Source: Streptomyces sp. E2N166 | Lineage (GTDB): Bacteria; Actinomycetota; Actinomycetes; Streptomycetales; Streptomycetaceae | Length of the DNA stretch: 44,885 nucleotides | Assembly (NCBI RefSeq): GCF_003671715.1 | Contig: NZ_RAIF01000041.1 | Span: 1 to 44,885 of the forward strand | Direction: 5' to 3' | Shown here: piece by piece, positions 32,641-40,828 of the stretch | Layout: each line of letters starts with the position of its first letter | Position numbering within the stretch: position 1 is the stretch's first letter | Made by a program: the position numbers and the translations under genes | The notes under the pieces: model-generated | Database searches by the model: none | What the model saw: only the letters and a program-made list of their open reading frames with translations | What the model was told of the DNA's origin: nothing

Positions 32641-33464
32641 ATCCGCAGGAGAGGAAACCGCGGGGGGCACATTCACCAGAGGGGAATCCACGAGCGGCCC
32701 CGGCGGTCCCGGCTCCGCCCGCCCGGCCTATGGCGACCACGCCCCCCGCCCTCTATCCGTGCGACATCGCACACGTCCGCGCCGAGCCCACCCGGTACAC
32801 GCTCAGGCACCGCACCTACCTGTGGCTGGTCGACCTCGACCACATCCCGGCGCTGCCGGGCCCGCTGCGGCCGCTGGCCCGCTTCTCGCCCCGCGACCAC
32901 TTCAGCGGTGACGCCCCCACTCTGCGGGCCGGCCTGGAGCGTTTCCTCGCCGCCCACGGAATCGACCTCGTCGGCGGGCGGATCCTGATGCTCACGCACG
33001 CGCGCGTACTCGGCCACGTCTTCAATCCGCTGACCTTGTACTGGTGCCACGACCGGGACGGCGGGCAGCGTTGTGTGGTCGCCGAGGTCCACAACACCTA
33101 CGGCGAGCGGCACGCGTACCTGCTCCACCCCGACCGCTCGGGCGTCGCGCACACCGCCAAGGAGTTCTACGTCTCGCCGTTCTTCCCGGTCGACGGCCGC
33201 TACCGCATGCGTCTCCCGGCCCCGGGCGACCGCCTCGACCTGACCGTACGCCTGGACCGGCCAGGTGCCCGGCCGTTCATCGCCACCGTCCGCGGCACCC
33301 GCCGCGCCGCCACCCCGGCGGCCCTGCTGCGTCTGGCGCTGCGCCACCCGTGGTCCACCCTCGCGGTCTCCGCCGGAATCCGCTTCCACGGCATCCGCCT
33401 GTGGCTGAGCGGCCTCCCCCTCCAGCCCCGTCCCCGCCACCGCACCTCGGAGAAGACCACATGA
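32637..33464 (+). CDS. DUF1365 protein (Rv0448c-like)
   Basis: 275 aa from GTG at 32637 overlapping the previous stop (GTGA); ATG at 32730 is an alternative. The conserved core has YLWLVDLDHIP, LTHARVLGHVFNPLTLYWC, AEVHNTYGERHAYLL and KEFYVSPFFPVDGRYRMR, all DUF1365 landmarks. The biochemical activity of DUF1365 is not established; it consistently lies between the FAD oxidoreductase and the methyltransferase. Coupled by ATGA to the next gene. Confidence 0.9.
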   Translation: MNPQERKPRGAHSPEGNPRAAPAVPAPPARPMATTPPALYPCDIAHVRAEPTRYTLRHRTYLWLVDLDHIPALPGPLRPLARFSPRDHFSGDAPTLRAGLERFLAAHGIDLVGGRILMLTHARVLGHVFNPLTLYWCHDRDGGQRCVVAEVHNTYGERHAYLLHPDRSGVAHTAKEFYVSPFFPVDGRYRMRLPAPGDRLDLTVRLDRPGARPFIATVRGTRRAATPAALLRLALRHPWSTLAVSAGIRFHGIRLWLSGLPLQPRPRHRTSEKTT

Positions 33465-34729
33465 CCAGCACCCGGCCGCTCCCTCCACCCGTGCGGGGCA
33501 CCGCCGCCGATCCGGTCCGCTGGCCCGATGTCACCGCCCCGCCGCGGGTGTCGAAGGTCCGCCGCACCGCCACCTCCCTGATCCTGCGCCGTGCTCTCGG
33601 CCAGCTGCCGCTGCGCGTGCGATACGCCGACCACGACACCGTCGGCCTGGGCGGTCCGCTGCTGGAGGTGTACGACCCCGAGGCATTCCACGGACGCATC
33701 GGCGCGCAGGGCCTGATCGGCTTCGGCGAGTCGTACATGGCCGGCGAGTGGGACGCTCCGGACCTGGTCGGCGTCCTCACCGTACTCGCCGCCAACGCCG
33801 CCGAACTGGTTCCCGCCCCGTTGCAACGGCTGCGCGGTCTGTGGGCGCAGCGGCACCCCGCTGCCCGGCGCAACACGCTGGAGGGCGCCCGCTCCAACAT
33901 CAGCAGCCACTACGACCTGTCCAACGACCTGTTCGCTCTGTTTCTGGACGAGACCCTCACCTATTCCTCCGCCTTCTTCCTCGGGTTTCCCGCCCGCTGG
34001 GAGTCGCTGGCCGCCGCCCAGCGCCGGAAGATCGACAGGCTGCTCGACCTCGCCGGGGTCCGCGCGGGCACCCGGTTGCTGGAGATCGGCACCGGCTGGG
34101 GGGAACTGGCCCTGCGAGCCGCCGCCCGCGGCGCCCACGTCACCTCGCTGACCCTCTCCACCGAGCAGCGCGACCGCGCGACGGAACGCGCTCAGCAGGC
34201 GGGCCTCGCCGACCGCGTACGGATCGAACTGCGCGACTACCGCCAGGAGAACGGCATCTACGACGCCGTGGTCAGCGTCGAGATGATCGAGGCCGTGGGC
34301 GCCGAGTTCTGGCCCGTGTACTTCCGTGCCCTCGACGCACGCCTGGCCCCGGGCGGCCGGGCCGCACTGCAGGCCATCACCATGCCGCACGACCGCATGA
34401 CGGCCGCGCGCCACACGCACACATGGATCCAGAAGTACGTCTTCCCCGGCGGCCTGATTCCCTCCACCGAGGCCATCGAGACCACGGCCCGCGACCACAC
34501 CGGGCTGCGTCTCGCCCGCCGGGACGCCTTCGGGGCGCACTACGCGGAGACCTTGCGGCTGTGGCGGGAGCGGTTCACCGAGCGCGGCGGCGAGGTCGGC
34601 GACCTGGGCTTCGACGAGGTCTTCCGGCGCCTGTGGAACTTCTACCTCGCCTACTCCGAGGCCGGGTTCCGGGCCGCCTATCTGGACGTCCAGCAGTACC
34701 TGTTCACCAAGGAGACCGCCGCCCGATGA
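33461..34729 (+). CDS. Cyclopropane-fatty-acyl-phospholipid synthase-like methyltransferase 1 (UfaA1-like)
   Basis: 422 aa. CFA-synthase landmarks are GFGESYMAGEWD, SNISSHYDLSNDLFALFLDE, TYSSAFF, the S-adenosylmethionine loop LLEIGTGWGELAL and the VSVEMIEAVG motif, plus QAITMPHDRM and the C-terminal FLAYSEAGFRA-type ending. The equivalent mycobacterial gene is ufaA1 (Rv0447c). It should transfer a methyl(ene) group from S-adenosylmethionine to an unsaturated acyl chain in membrane phospholipid. ATGA overlaps at both ends. Confidence 0.92.
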   Translation: MTSTRPLPPPVRGTAADPVRWPDVTAPPRVSKVRRTATSLILRRALGQLPLRVRYADHDTVGLGGPLLEVYDPEAFHGRIGAQGLIGFGESYMAGEWDAPDLVGVLTVLAANAAELVPAPLQRLRGLWAQRHPAARRNTLEGARSNISSHYDLSNDLFALFLDETLTYSSAFFLGFPARWESLAAAQRRKIDRLLDLAGVRAGTRLLEIGTGWGELALRAAARGAHVTSLTLSTEQRDRATERAQQAGLADRVRIELRDYRQENGIYDAVVSVEMIEAVGAEFWPVYFRALDARLAPGGRAALQAITMPHDRMTAARHTHTWIQKYVFPGGLIPSTEAIETTARDHTGLRLARRDAFGAHYAETLRLWRERFTERGGEVGDLGFDEVFRRLWNFYLAYSEAGFRAAYLDVQQYLFTKETAAR

Positions 34730-36036
34730 GCACCGCACGCACCAGCCGGTCCGGCGCGGCCCACCGGCTCGCCGCTCTCGCCGAGGACGTGCTCGGCGGC
34801 CCGCTTCCCGTACGCCTGCGCACCTGGGACGGCAGCGAGACCGGCCCTGCGGACGCGCCGACGGTCGTCGTACGCTCCCGCCGGGCCCTGCGCCGTCTGC
34901 TGTGGCAGCCCGGCGAGTTGGGCCTGGCCCAGGCGTACGTCACCGCGGAACTCGACGTGGACGGAGATCTGGCCGAGGCCCTGCGCCTGATGTGGGCCGC
35001 CGCCCGCGAACGCCGGCTCCGCCCGCCACGCCTCAGCCCCGCCGACCGGTTGCGCGCCGCCGCCCTGGCCGCCCGGCTCGGCGCGGTCGGTCCCCGGCCA
35101 CCCGCCCCGGGCTCCCAGGCCCGGTTGCGCGGTCGACCGCACACCAGGTCCCGCGACCGGGCCGCCGTCAGCCACCACTACGACCTGTCCAACGACTTCT
35201 ACCGCCTCCTCCTCGACGAGACCATGGCCTACTCGTGCGGCTACTGGACGAGCGCGGAGGCCGACGCGGACCCGGCCGACGCCCAGCGCGCCAAGCTGGA
35301 GCTGATCAGCCGCAAGCTCGGCCTGACCGCCGGCGCCCGGCTGCTCGACATCGGCTGCGGCTGGGGCTCGCTCGCCCTGCACGCCGCCGAACAGCACAAG
35401 ACCCAGGTCACCGCGGTGACCCTGGCCCGCGAACAGGCGGCCCACGTCAGGGAGCGGGTGCGCGCACGCGGCCTCGAACACCGTGTCAAGGTGATCTGCC
35501 AGGACTACCGAGACATCACCGGCGGTGACTACGACGCCGTATCCACCGTGGAGATGGGCGAGCACGTCGGAGACGCCGAGTACCCGGCGTTCGCCGCCGC
35601 GCTGCACCGGCTGGTGCGCCCACAGGGACGGGTGCTGGTGCAGCAGATGTCGCGGGGCCGCACCGCGCCCGGCGGCGGAGCGTTCATCGAGGCGTACATC
35701 GCGCCCGACATGCACATGCGGCCACTCGGCGAGACGGTCAGCCTCCTTGAGGAGGCGGGACTGGAAGTACGTCACGTCGAGTCGATGCGCGAGCACTACG
35801 TCCGTACGGTCACCGCCTGGGAGCGGACCCTGGAGCGCCGCTGGGACGAGGTGGTCCGGCTGGTCGGCCAGGAGACGGCACGGGTGTGGCGGCTGTACCT
35901 GGTGGGTGGTGCGCTCGCCTTCGAGCAGCGGCGCATGGGCGTGGACCAGATCCTGAGCCTCCGGCCCACCGCGCGCGGTTCCAGCGGTATGCCCGCCACG
36001 CCGGAGAAGTGGTACGAGAGGACGGAGAGCCCGTGA
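34726..36036 (+). CDS. Cyclopropane-fatty-acyl-phospholipid synthase-like methyltransferase 2
   Basis: 436 aa. Same family but clearly divergent from its neighbour: AAVSHHYDLSNDFYRLLLDE, TMAYSCGYWTS, LLDIGCGWGSLALHA, STVEMGEHVGDAEYP (EHVG instead of EAVG) and LVQQMSRGRTAPGGGAF. An N-terminal helical lobe (~1-140) precedes the catalytic domain. Mycobacterial SigK operons have one such gene; the second here may act on a different bond or head group (inference). Start and stop overlap the flanking genes. Confidence 0.9.
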   Translation: MSTARTSRSGAAHRLAALAEDVLGGPLPVRLRTWDGSETGPADAPTVVVRSRRALRRLLWQPGELGLAQAYVTAELDVDGDLAEALRLMWAAARERRLRPPRLSPADRLRAAALAARLGAVGPRPPAPGSQARLRGRPHTRSRDRAAVSHHYDLSNDFYRLLLDETMAYSCGYWTSAEADADPADAQRAKLELISRKLGLTAGARLLDIGCGWGSLALHAAEQHKTQVTAVTLAREQAAHVRERVRARGLEHRVKVICQDYRDITGGDYDAVSTVEMGEHVGDAEYPAFAAALHRLVRPQGRVLVQQMSRGRTAPGGGAFIEAYIAPDMHMRPLGETVSLLEEAGLEVRHVESMREHYVRTVTAWERTLERRWDEVVRLVGQETARVWRLYLVGGALAFEQRRMGVDQILSLRPTARGSSGMPATPEKWYERTESP

Positions 36037-36836
36037 GCGGCTTCCCCTGGGCCGCGTTCGCGGCCAACCTCGCCTGGGCGGCCGGGGCCGCGGCCGCCGT
36101 CATGCTGATCACCTTCACCGTCGCGATCCGCCAGGGCGTCCACCGGATCGTGGACGTCGCCTGGGGCCTCGGCTTCGCCGCGGTCGCCGGGGTGACCTGC
36201 TGGGTGGCGGCGGAGGGCGACACGGCACGCCGCCTCCTGGTGGCCGCGCTGACCGTGGTGTGGGGGTTGCGGCTCGCCACGCACATCGCCCGGCGCGGGC
36301 GGGGACACGGCGAGGACCCCCGCTACGACGCCCTGCTGGCCAAGGCCCCCGGCAACCGCGACCTCTACGCGCTGCGCGCGGTGTACCTGCTCCAGGGCAC
36401 GCTGGTGTGGCTGGTGTCCCTGCCCGTCCAGGCCGCCTCGTACGGACCGGGCCCGATGACCGCCCTGGCCTGGGCCGGGGCAGCTGTCTGGGCCACCGGG
36501 ATGTTCTTCGAGGCCGTCGGAGACGCCCAGTTGGCCCGTTTTAAGGCGGACCCCGCCAACCGGGGGCGCATCATGGACCACGGCCTGTGGAGCTGGACCC
36601 GGCACCCCAACTACTTCGGGGACTTCCTCGTCTGGTGGGGCCTGTTCCTCATCGCCTGCGACGCCGGCGGCCCGGCCGCCGCCGTGTCCGTCGTCTCCCC
36701 GCTGGTCATGACGTACCTGCTGATCGCCGGAAGCGGAAAGCGGCTGCTGGAGCGGCACATGGCCGAGCGCCTGGGATGGACCGCCTACGCCGCCAGGACC
36801 AGCGGCTTCTTCCCGCGCCCGCCCCGCCCCCGCTGA
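36033..36836 (+). CDS. DUF1295 polytopic membrane protein (Rv0446c-like)
   Basis: 267 aa from GTG overlapping the previous stop. It has about six to seven membrane helices. The conserved steroid-reductase-like C-terminal motif DHGLWSWTRHPNYFGDFLVWWGLF is clear, followed by GSGKRLLERHMAERLGWTAYAARTSGFFP. DUF1295 proteins resemble membrane reductases of lipids or sterols. Last gene of the operon; no clear terminator follows. Confidence 0.9.
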   Translation: MSGFPWAAFAANLAWAAGAAAAVMLITFTVAIRQGVHRIVDVAWGLGFAAVAGVTCWVAAEGDTARRLLVAALTVVWGLRLATHIARRGRGHGEDPRYDALLAKAPGNRDLYALRAVYLLQGTLVWLVSLPVQAASYGPGPMTALAWAGAAVWATGMFFEAVGDAQLARFKADPANRGRIMDHGLWSWTRHPNYFGDFLVWWGLFLIACDAGGPAAAVSVVSPLVMTYLLIAGSGKRLLERHMAERLGWTAYAARTSGFFPRPPRPR

Positions 36837-36888
36837 CCGGGGCCCCGGGGCGGGGCCGCGTCGGTGCGGGTCCCGCCGCTGGGCATGC

Positions 36889-37068
36889 CCGCAGCTCCAT
36901 CAGGGCGATCGGCTCGGAGGTCGGCGTTCCAAGCCGCCAACCGGCTCGACGGTGACACCGACGCCCGACGCGCCGTCCACCGGTCCCCGCATCAGTACCG
37001 ACTGACTGCCGCGGTCCGGGTCCATCAGGCCCGCCGAGCGCATCGTGCCGCCGTCGTCGAACCACGGA
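36889..37068 (-). pseudogene. Decayed rskA C-terminal fragment
   Basis: The minus strand reads WFDDGGTMRSAGLMDPDRGS..., VGVTVEPVGGL and, after a one-base frameshift, GTPTSEPIALMELRA. This parallels YQVDGHMRSAGLMD...VGITLEPTGG...PTSDPIALLTLPA of the intact RskA. The 36837-37198 gap otherwise holds only the CHRD promoter. Confidence 0.8.
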
Positions 37069-37077
37069 CTGCCCGGA

Positions 37078-37106
37078 CCAATCCGGTCCGGGGCGCACTC
37101 CGGACT
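37078..37106 (+). promoter_or_regulatory. SigK-type promoter for the CHRD gene
   Basis: CCAATCC (37078-37084), 16 nt, CGGACT (37101-37106) followed by ACCCGTG; the ATG lies 92 bp on. Confidence 0.7.
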
Positions 37107-37198
37107 ACCCGTGCAACGCGACCGGGACCGGCCGCGGGACCGAGCACCACACGTAGTCGCCCACCCAGCGGGTGGGCTGCGAGGAAGGACGTCATCGC

Positions 37199-37975
37199 AT
37201 GAGGAAGCGCCGTAACACACGCATAGCCGCCGTCACCGCGCTACCCGCCCTCCTGGCCCTCGGGGCCGCGGCTCCCGCTGTCGCCGAGGACGGTCAGGCG
37301 TATCAGATCGACCTGAAGCAGCTGAACGACTCCGGTGCGAGCGGTACCGCCATGGTGAGCCTGGACGGCACCCGGCTCACGGTGAAGATCCAGGCCGGGG
37401 GCCTGGTGCCGGGGGCTCCGCATGCCCAGCACATCCACGGCTCCACCGAGGGCAAGAACTTCCACTGCCCCGACGCGAGCGCGGACAAGGACGGCGACGG
37501 CATCGTCTCCACCGTGGAGGGCCTGCCGTCCTACGGGGACATCAACATCTCGCTGACCACCAGTGGTGACACCAGCAAAGACAGCGGCCTGGCCGTCCAC
37601 CGGATGCCCACGGCCGACGAGGACGGCAGGCTGTCCTACGAGCGGACCATCACTGTCTCGCAGGACGTCGCCGAACACTTCAAGAATCTGCACATCGTCC
37701 AGCACGGCATCGACGTCAACGGCAACGGCGCCTACGACATGGACGCCGGCAAGAGCCCCCTCGACCCCAAGCTGCCACTGGAGGCCACAGCACCCGCCAG
37801 CTGCGGCATGGTCCACGGCGCGTCCATCGGCGAGATGCCCGAGGGCGGCGTGGAGACAGGCACCGCGGCCACAGGCGCGCAGGAGCCGAACCAGCTGATG
37901 GCCCTGGGCGGAGCCGGGCTGCTGGCCGCCGCCATGGGTGCCGCTGTGGTGTGGCGGCGCACCGGCGAGCGCTGA
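37199..37975 (+). CDS. Secreted CHRD-domain protein with C-terminal membrane anchor
   Basis: 258 aa from ATG at 37199 (AGGAAGGA upstream). The signal peptide ends at ...APAVAEDG (~residue 30). The CHRD-type region includes GTAMVSLDGTRLTVKIQAGG, the APHAQHIHG His motif, and later NLHIVQHGIDVNGNGAYD. A hydrophobic helix LMALGGAGLLAAAMGAAVVW and an RRTGER tail anchor it; I see no LPXTG-like sequence. It is immediately upstream of the (now broken) sortase gene, so the two may once have worked together. Confidence 0.85.
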   Translation: MRKRRNTRIAAVTALPALLALGAAAPAVAEDGQAYQIDLKQLNDSGASGTAMVSLDGTRLTVKIQAGGLVPGAPHAQHIHGSTEGKNFHCPDASADKDGDGIVSTVEGLPSYGDINISLTTSGDTSKDSGLAVHRMPTADEDGRLSYERTITVSQDVAEHFKNLHIVQHGIDVNGNGAYDMDAGKSPLDPKLPLEATAPASCGMVHGASIGEMPEGGVETGTAATGAQEPNQLMALGGAGLLAAAMGAAVVWRRTGER

Positions 37976-37987
37976 CCGGGCCGCCCG

Positions 37988-38356
37988 ATGCAGCACCGGT
38001 CGCCCCGGAAGGTTCCGTGGCTGGTCCTCTGCGCCGTGATCGCTGTGGTCTCCGCCGCGGTCCTGGCCGGCGGCCTGTGGCACGACAGCACCGGAATCCG
38101 TTCGGCACCTCCGGCCCCGTCGGTCTCCGCACCGGCGGGGCCCGCCGCCCGCGCCTCCACCAGCCCACCCGAGACGGAGCACTCGCACGACACCGCTCCC
38201 AGCCGGGCCGCAGCCCTCACCCGCTCCGCTCCGGTGAAGGTGACCATCCCGGCCACAGGGATCTCTTCCGTGCTGGAAGAGCTCGGCCGTGACAACGAGG
38301 GAGCGATGGAGACCCCGCGCGATCCCGACCTCGCTGGCTGGTACGCCCCGGGCCCC
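37988..38356 (+). pseudogene. Class-F-type sortase, N-terminal part (interrupted by IS110)
   Basis: Membrane anchor WLVLCAVIAVVSAAVLAGGLW, then a Pro/Ala linker and the class F start VKVTIPATGISSVLEELG...LAGWYAPGP. The frame is lost at 38357, where the IS110 element begins. Catalytic residues lie in the other half (39838-40152). Confidence 0.88.
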
Positions 38357-38615
38357 GTTATCTTCTTCGCGGTCCTGCAAGAGGGCCGCTGGCCTCCGGG
38401 CCCGGCATGACTGTTGCCCCCTGTCGAAGGGATGACCTGGGGGGTGGTGTCACCGGGCCCGAGGGGTGCCGTCAGAGACGCTGATCAGAGGTCTGACCAC
38501 CGCCTGGCCGGGCGCAATGCCCGGCTGCTCGCGGGCGGCAGGTCTGCATAACGTGGCTGCGCGAGAACGGCTCCCGACCTCGGGGCCGGCACACGTCGAC
38601 ACATGTGGGGGCACG
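38357..38615 (+). ncRNA. Predicted bridge RNA region of the IS110 element
   Basis: IS110-group elements transcribe a bridge RNA from the non-coding left end that pairs with target and donor DNA. This 259-bp segment has no gene and several self-complementary stretches. It contains CCGGGCCC twice (38396-38403 and 38453-38460), the same octamer as the target flank at 38348-38355, so these may lie in target-binding loops. The fold has not been computed. Confidence 0.55.
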
Positions 38616-39818
38616 GTGATCAGCATCGACGGGGTGGGCGTCTTCCTGGGCCTGGACGTCGGCAAGCAGACCCATCACGGACACGGCCTGACCCTGGCCG
38701 GGAAGAAGGTGTTCGACAAGCAGCTGCCGAACAGCGAACCGAAGCTGCGGGCGGTCTTCGACAAGCTGAAGGCCAAGTTCGGCACCGTCCTGGTGGTCGT
38801 GGACCAGCCCGCCTCCATCGGCGCCCTCCCACTGACCGTCGCCCGGGACGCCGACTGCCAGGTCGCCTACCTGCCAGGCCTGGCGATGCGCAGGATCGCC
38901 GACCTCTACCCGGGCGAAGCCAAGACCGACGCGAAGGACGCCACAGTCATCGCGGACGCCGCCCGCACCATGCCCCACACCCTGCGCACGCTCGACCTGA
39001 CCGACGAGGTCACCGCCGAGCTGACCATGCTCGTCGGCTTCGACCAGGACCTCGCCGGCGAGGCCAACCGCACCTCCAACCGCATCCGCGGCCTGCTCAC
39101 CCAGTTCCACCCCAGCCTCGAACGCGTCCTGGGCCCGCGCCTGGACCACGCAGCCATCACCTGGCTCCTCGAGCGATACGGATCCCCGCAGGCACTCCGC
39201 AAGGCAGGCCGCCGCAGGCTCGTCGAGGTCATCCGCCCGAGGGCACCGCGCATGGCCGAGCGGCTGGTCGACGACATCTTCACCGCGCTCGACGAGCAGA
39301 CCGTCGTCGTCCCCGGCACCGGCACCCTCGACGTGATCGTGCCGTCGCTGGCGAAGTCGCTGGCCGCCGTCCACGAACAACGCCGGGCCCTGGAGGCCAG
39401 AATCGAGGCCCTGCTGGAGGCCCACCCTCTTTCCCAGGTCCTGACCTCGATGCCCGGCATCGGCGTCAGGACCGCCGCAGTCCTCCTGGCCACCGTCGGC
39501 GACGGCAGCTCCTTTCCCACCGCCGCCCACCTGGCCTCCTACGCCGGCCTCGCCCCGGCAACCCGGCAGTCCGGAACCTCGATCCACGGCGAACACGCCC
39601 CCAGAGGCGGCAACCGCCAGCTCAAACGGGCGATGTTCCTGTCCGCGTTCGCCGCCCTGCATGATCCCGCCTCCCGGACCTACTACGACCGCTGCCGAGC
39701 CCGCGGCAAAACCCACACCCAGGCCCTCCTCCGCCTCGCCCGCCACCGCATCAGCGTCCTGTTCGCCATGCTCCGCGACGGAACCTTCTACGAGCCGAGG
39801 AGCCCCCGACTCACTTGA
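38616..39818 (+). CDS. IS110-family transposase/recombinase
   Basis: 400 aa from GTG at 38616. The N-terminal RuvC-like DEDD domain begins GVFLGLDVGKQTHHGHGL. The C-terminal Transposase_20 domain has TSMPGIGVRTAAVLLATVGD, HLASYAGLAPATRQSG (conserved Ser region) and RGGNRQLKRAMFLSAFAAL. Full length with no frameshift, so probably active. It acts with a bridge RNA to recombine donor and target DNA. Confidence 0.93.
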   Translation: MISIDGVGVFLGLDVGKQTHHGHGLTLAGKKVFDKQLPNSEPKLRAVFDKLKAKFGTVLVVVDQPASIGALPLTVARDADCQVAYLPGLAMRRIADLYPGEAKTDAKDATVIADAARTMPHTLRTLDLTDEVTAELTMLVGFDQDLAGEANRTSNRIRGLLTQFHPSLERVLGPRLDHAAITWLLERYGSPQALRKAGRRRLVEVIRPRAPRMAERLVDDIFTALDEQTVVVPGTGTLDVIVPSLAKSLAAVHEQRRALEARIEALLEAHPLSQVLTSMPGIGVRTAAVLLATVGDGSSFPTAAHLASYAGLAPATRQSGTSIHGEHAPRGGNRQLKRAMFLSAFAALHDPASRTYYDRCRARGKTHTQALLRLARHRISVLFAMLRDGTFYEPRSPRLT

Positions 39819-39837
39819 CGAAGGACATAGAGGCACC

Positions 39838-40152
39838 CCCCCCGGCCACCAGCGCCCTGCCGTCATCGCCGGACACGTCACCTGGAACGGCGAACCGTCG
39901 GTGTTCCACCGGCTCGGCCAACTCGCTACCGGCGACACCGTCACCGTCGACCGCGAGGACGGCCGCACAGCGGTCTTCACCGTGGACCGCGTCGAACAGT
40001 ACGCCAAGGACGACTTCCCCACCATCGAGGTCTACGGCAACGTGGACCACGCGGGTCTCAGGCTCATCACCTGCGCGGGCGACTACTCCAGCGCCGAACG
40101 GCGCTACGCCGACAACATCGTCGTCTACGCCACGCTCAGCCGCAGCGAGTAG
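39838..40152 (+). pseudogene. Class-F-type sortase, catalytic part (separated by IS110)
   Basis: Continues the frame from 38356: PPGHQRPAVIAGHVTWNGEP (catalytic His in GHV), FHRLGQLATGDTVTVDREDG, then LRLITCAGDY (catalytic Cys) and RRYADNIVVYATL with the expected Arg. It has no start signal of its own. All catalytic residues remain, so precise loss of the IS would restore the enzyme. Confidence 0.88.
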
Positions 40153-40631
40153 GGCCAGAGTCCATGCGACTCCGACACCGACCCCGAAAGCACGACCCAC
40201 GCCCCCTGACCAGCGCGCCGGGCGTGCGACGGCCGGGCGACACGGGTGCCCGCAGTGCGAGCGACGGACGAGAACCGCCGCCAGTGGCCCGCGGAAGCCC
40301 AGGACCTTTCCTGCCTGCCCAGTGTGTGGGCCATGCGGGTGGCATTCAGTGAGCGCGAGAGTTGGCGAGCTGAGCAGGATGGCCCAGGCGGCCCGCGGGA
40401 GTCGGTTGGTAGCCGTGCAACTCGTCGATGGTGCAGTTGGCCTCGCCAGTCCGGCATGCACGATGCTGCGGGATGTTCACGCAATGCAACAGCACTTCCG
40501 CTCGGAGCTGATCGCGCCACGCGCCAGGGATGACCCGACGTCGGCATGCGTCAGGCACGACCGCGCCGCCAGGGCTGTCGGCGCGCCGTGCTTGGATGCG
40601 GCATTGCCCCCATGGGCGGGAGGAAGAGGAC
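40153..40631. other. Gene-poor stretch
   Basis: No convincing gene, ribosome binding site or strong hairpin. Open frames here lack codon-usage or family support; a plus-strand frame near 40350-40610 may be a decayed remnant. Confidence 0.4.
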
Positions 40632-40828
40632 ATGACGCGCACGACACCATCGCGGCCGCTGGACATCACTGCAGTGTTTCCAGAGCTGGCCGGCCTGACC
40701 AGGATGGCCACCCGTCTGCACCCGACGCCTGGAACGCCGACTGTCCACGACAGCTCGGTGGGCGGGCCCCTGCTGTGGCCGGCTGACGAACCCTGGCCAG
40801 AGGACGAGTCGGGGTACCCGCCGGTTAA
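40632..40828 (+). pseudogene. 5' fragment of a cytoplasmic hypothetical gene truncated by IS elements
   Basis: ATG at 40632 behind GGAAGAGG begins a protein TTPSRPLDITAVFPELAGL... SSVGGPLLWPADEPWP that resembles the N-terminus of a Streptomyces family I tentatively associate with DUF1963. After ~66 codons the frame hits the IS boundary (GGTTAA). No 3' part is found in the window. Confidence 0.55.

Larger units (their letters stand above)
38357..39837 (+). mobile_element. IS110-family element inside the sortase gene
   Basis: 1,481 bp, boundaries deduced by restoring the sortase frame (GWYAPGP + PPGHQRPAV). It has a long 5' non-coding left end (259 bp), one transposase gene and a 19-bp right end, with no terminal inverted repeats, as expected of the IS110 group. 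The C-run at the junction leaves a 1-3 bp uncertainty. Confidence 0.85.

Noticed and set aside
38472..40025. A 517-codon minus-strand frame covering the IS110 transposase and part of the sortase.
   Set aside because: Antisense to a full IS110 transposase, crosses an IS boundary and has no family features.
40160..40630. A plus-strand frame reading ...MAQAARGSRLVAVQLVDGAV... after the sortase.
   Set aside because: No start signal, ends without a recognisable fold, and overlaps other equally long frames; left as a gene-poor stretch.
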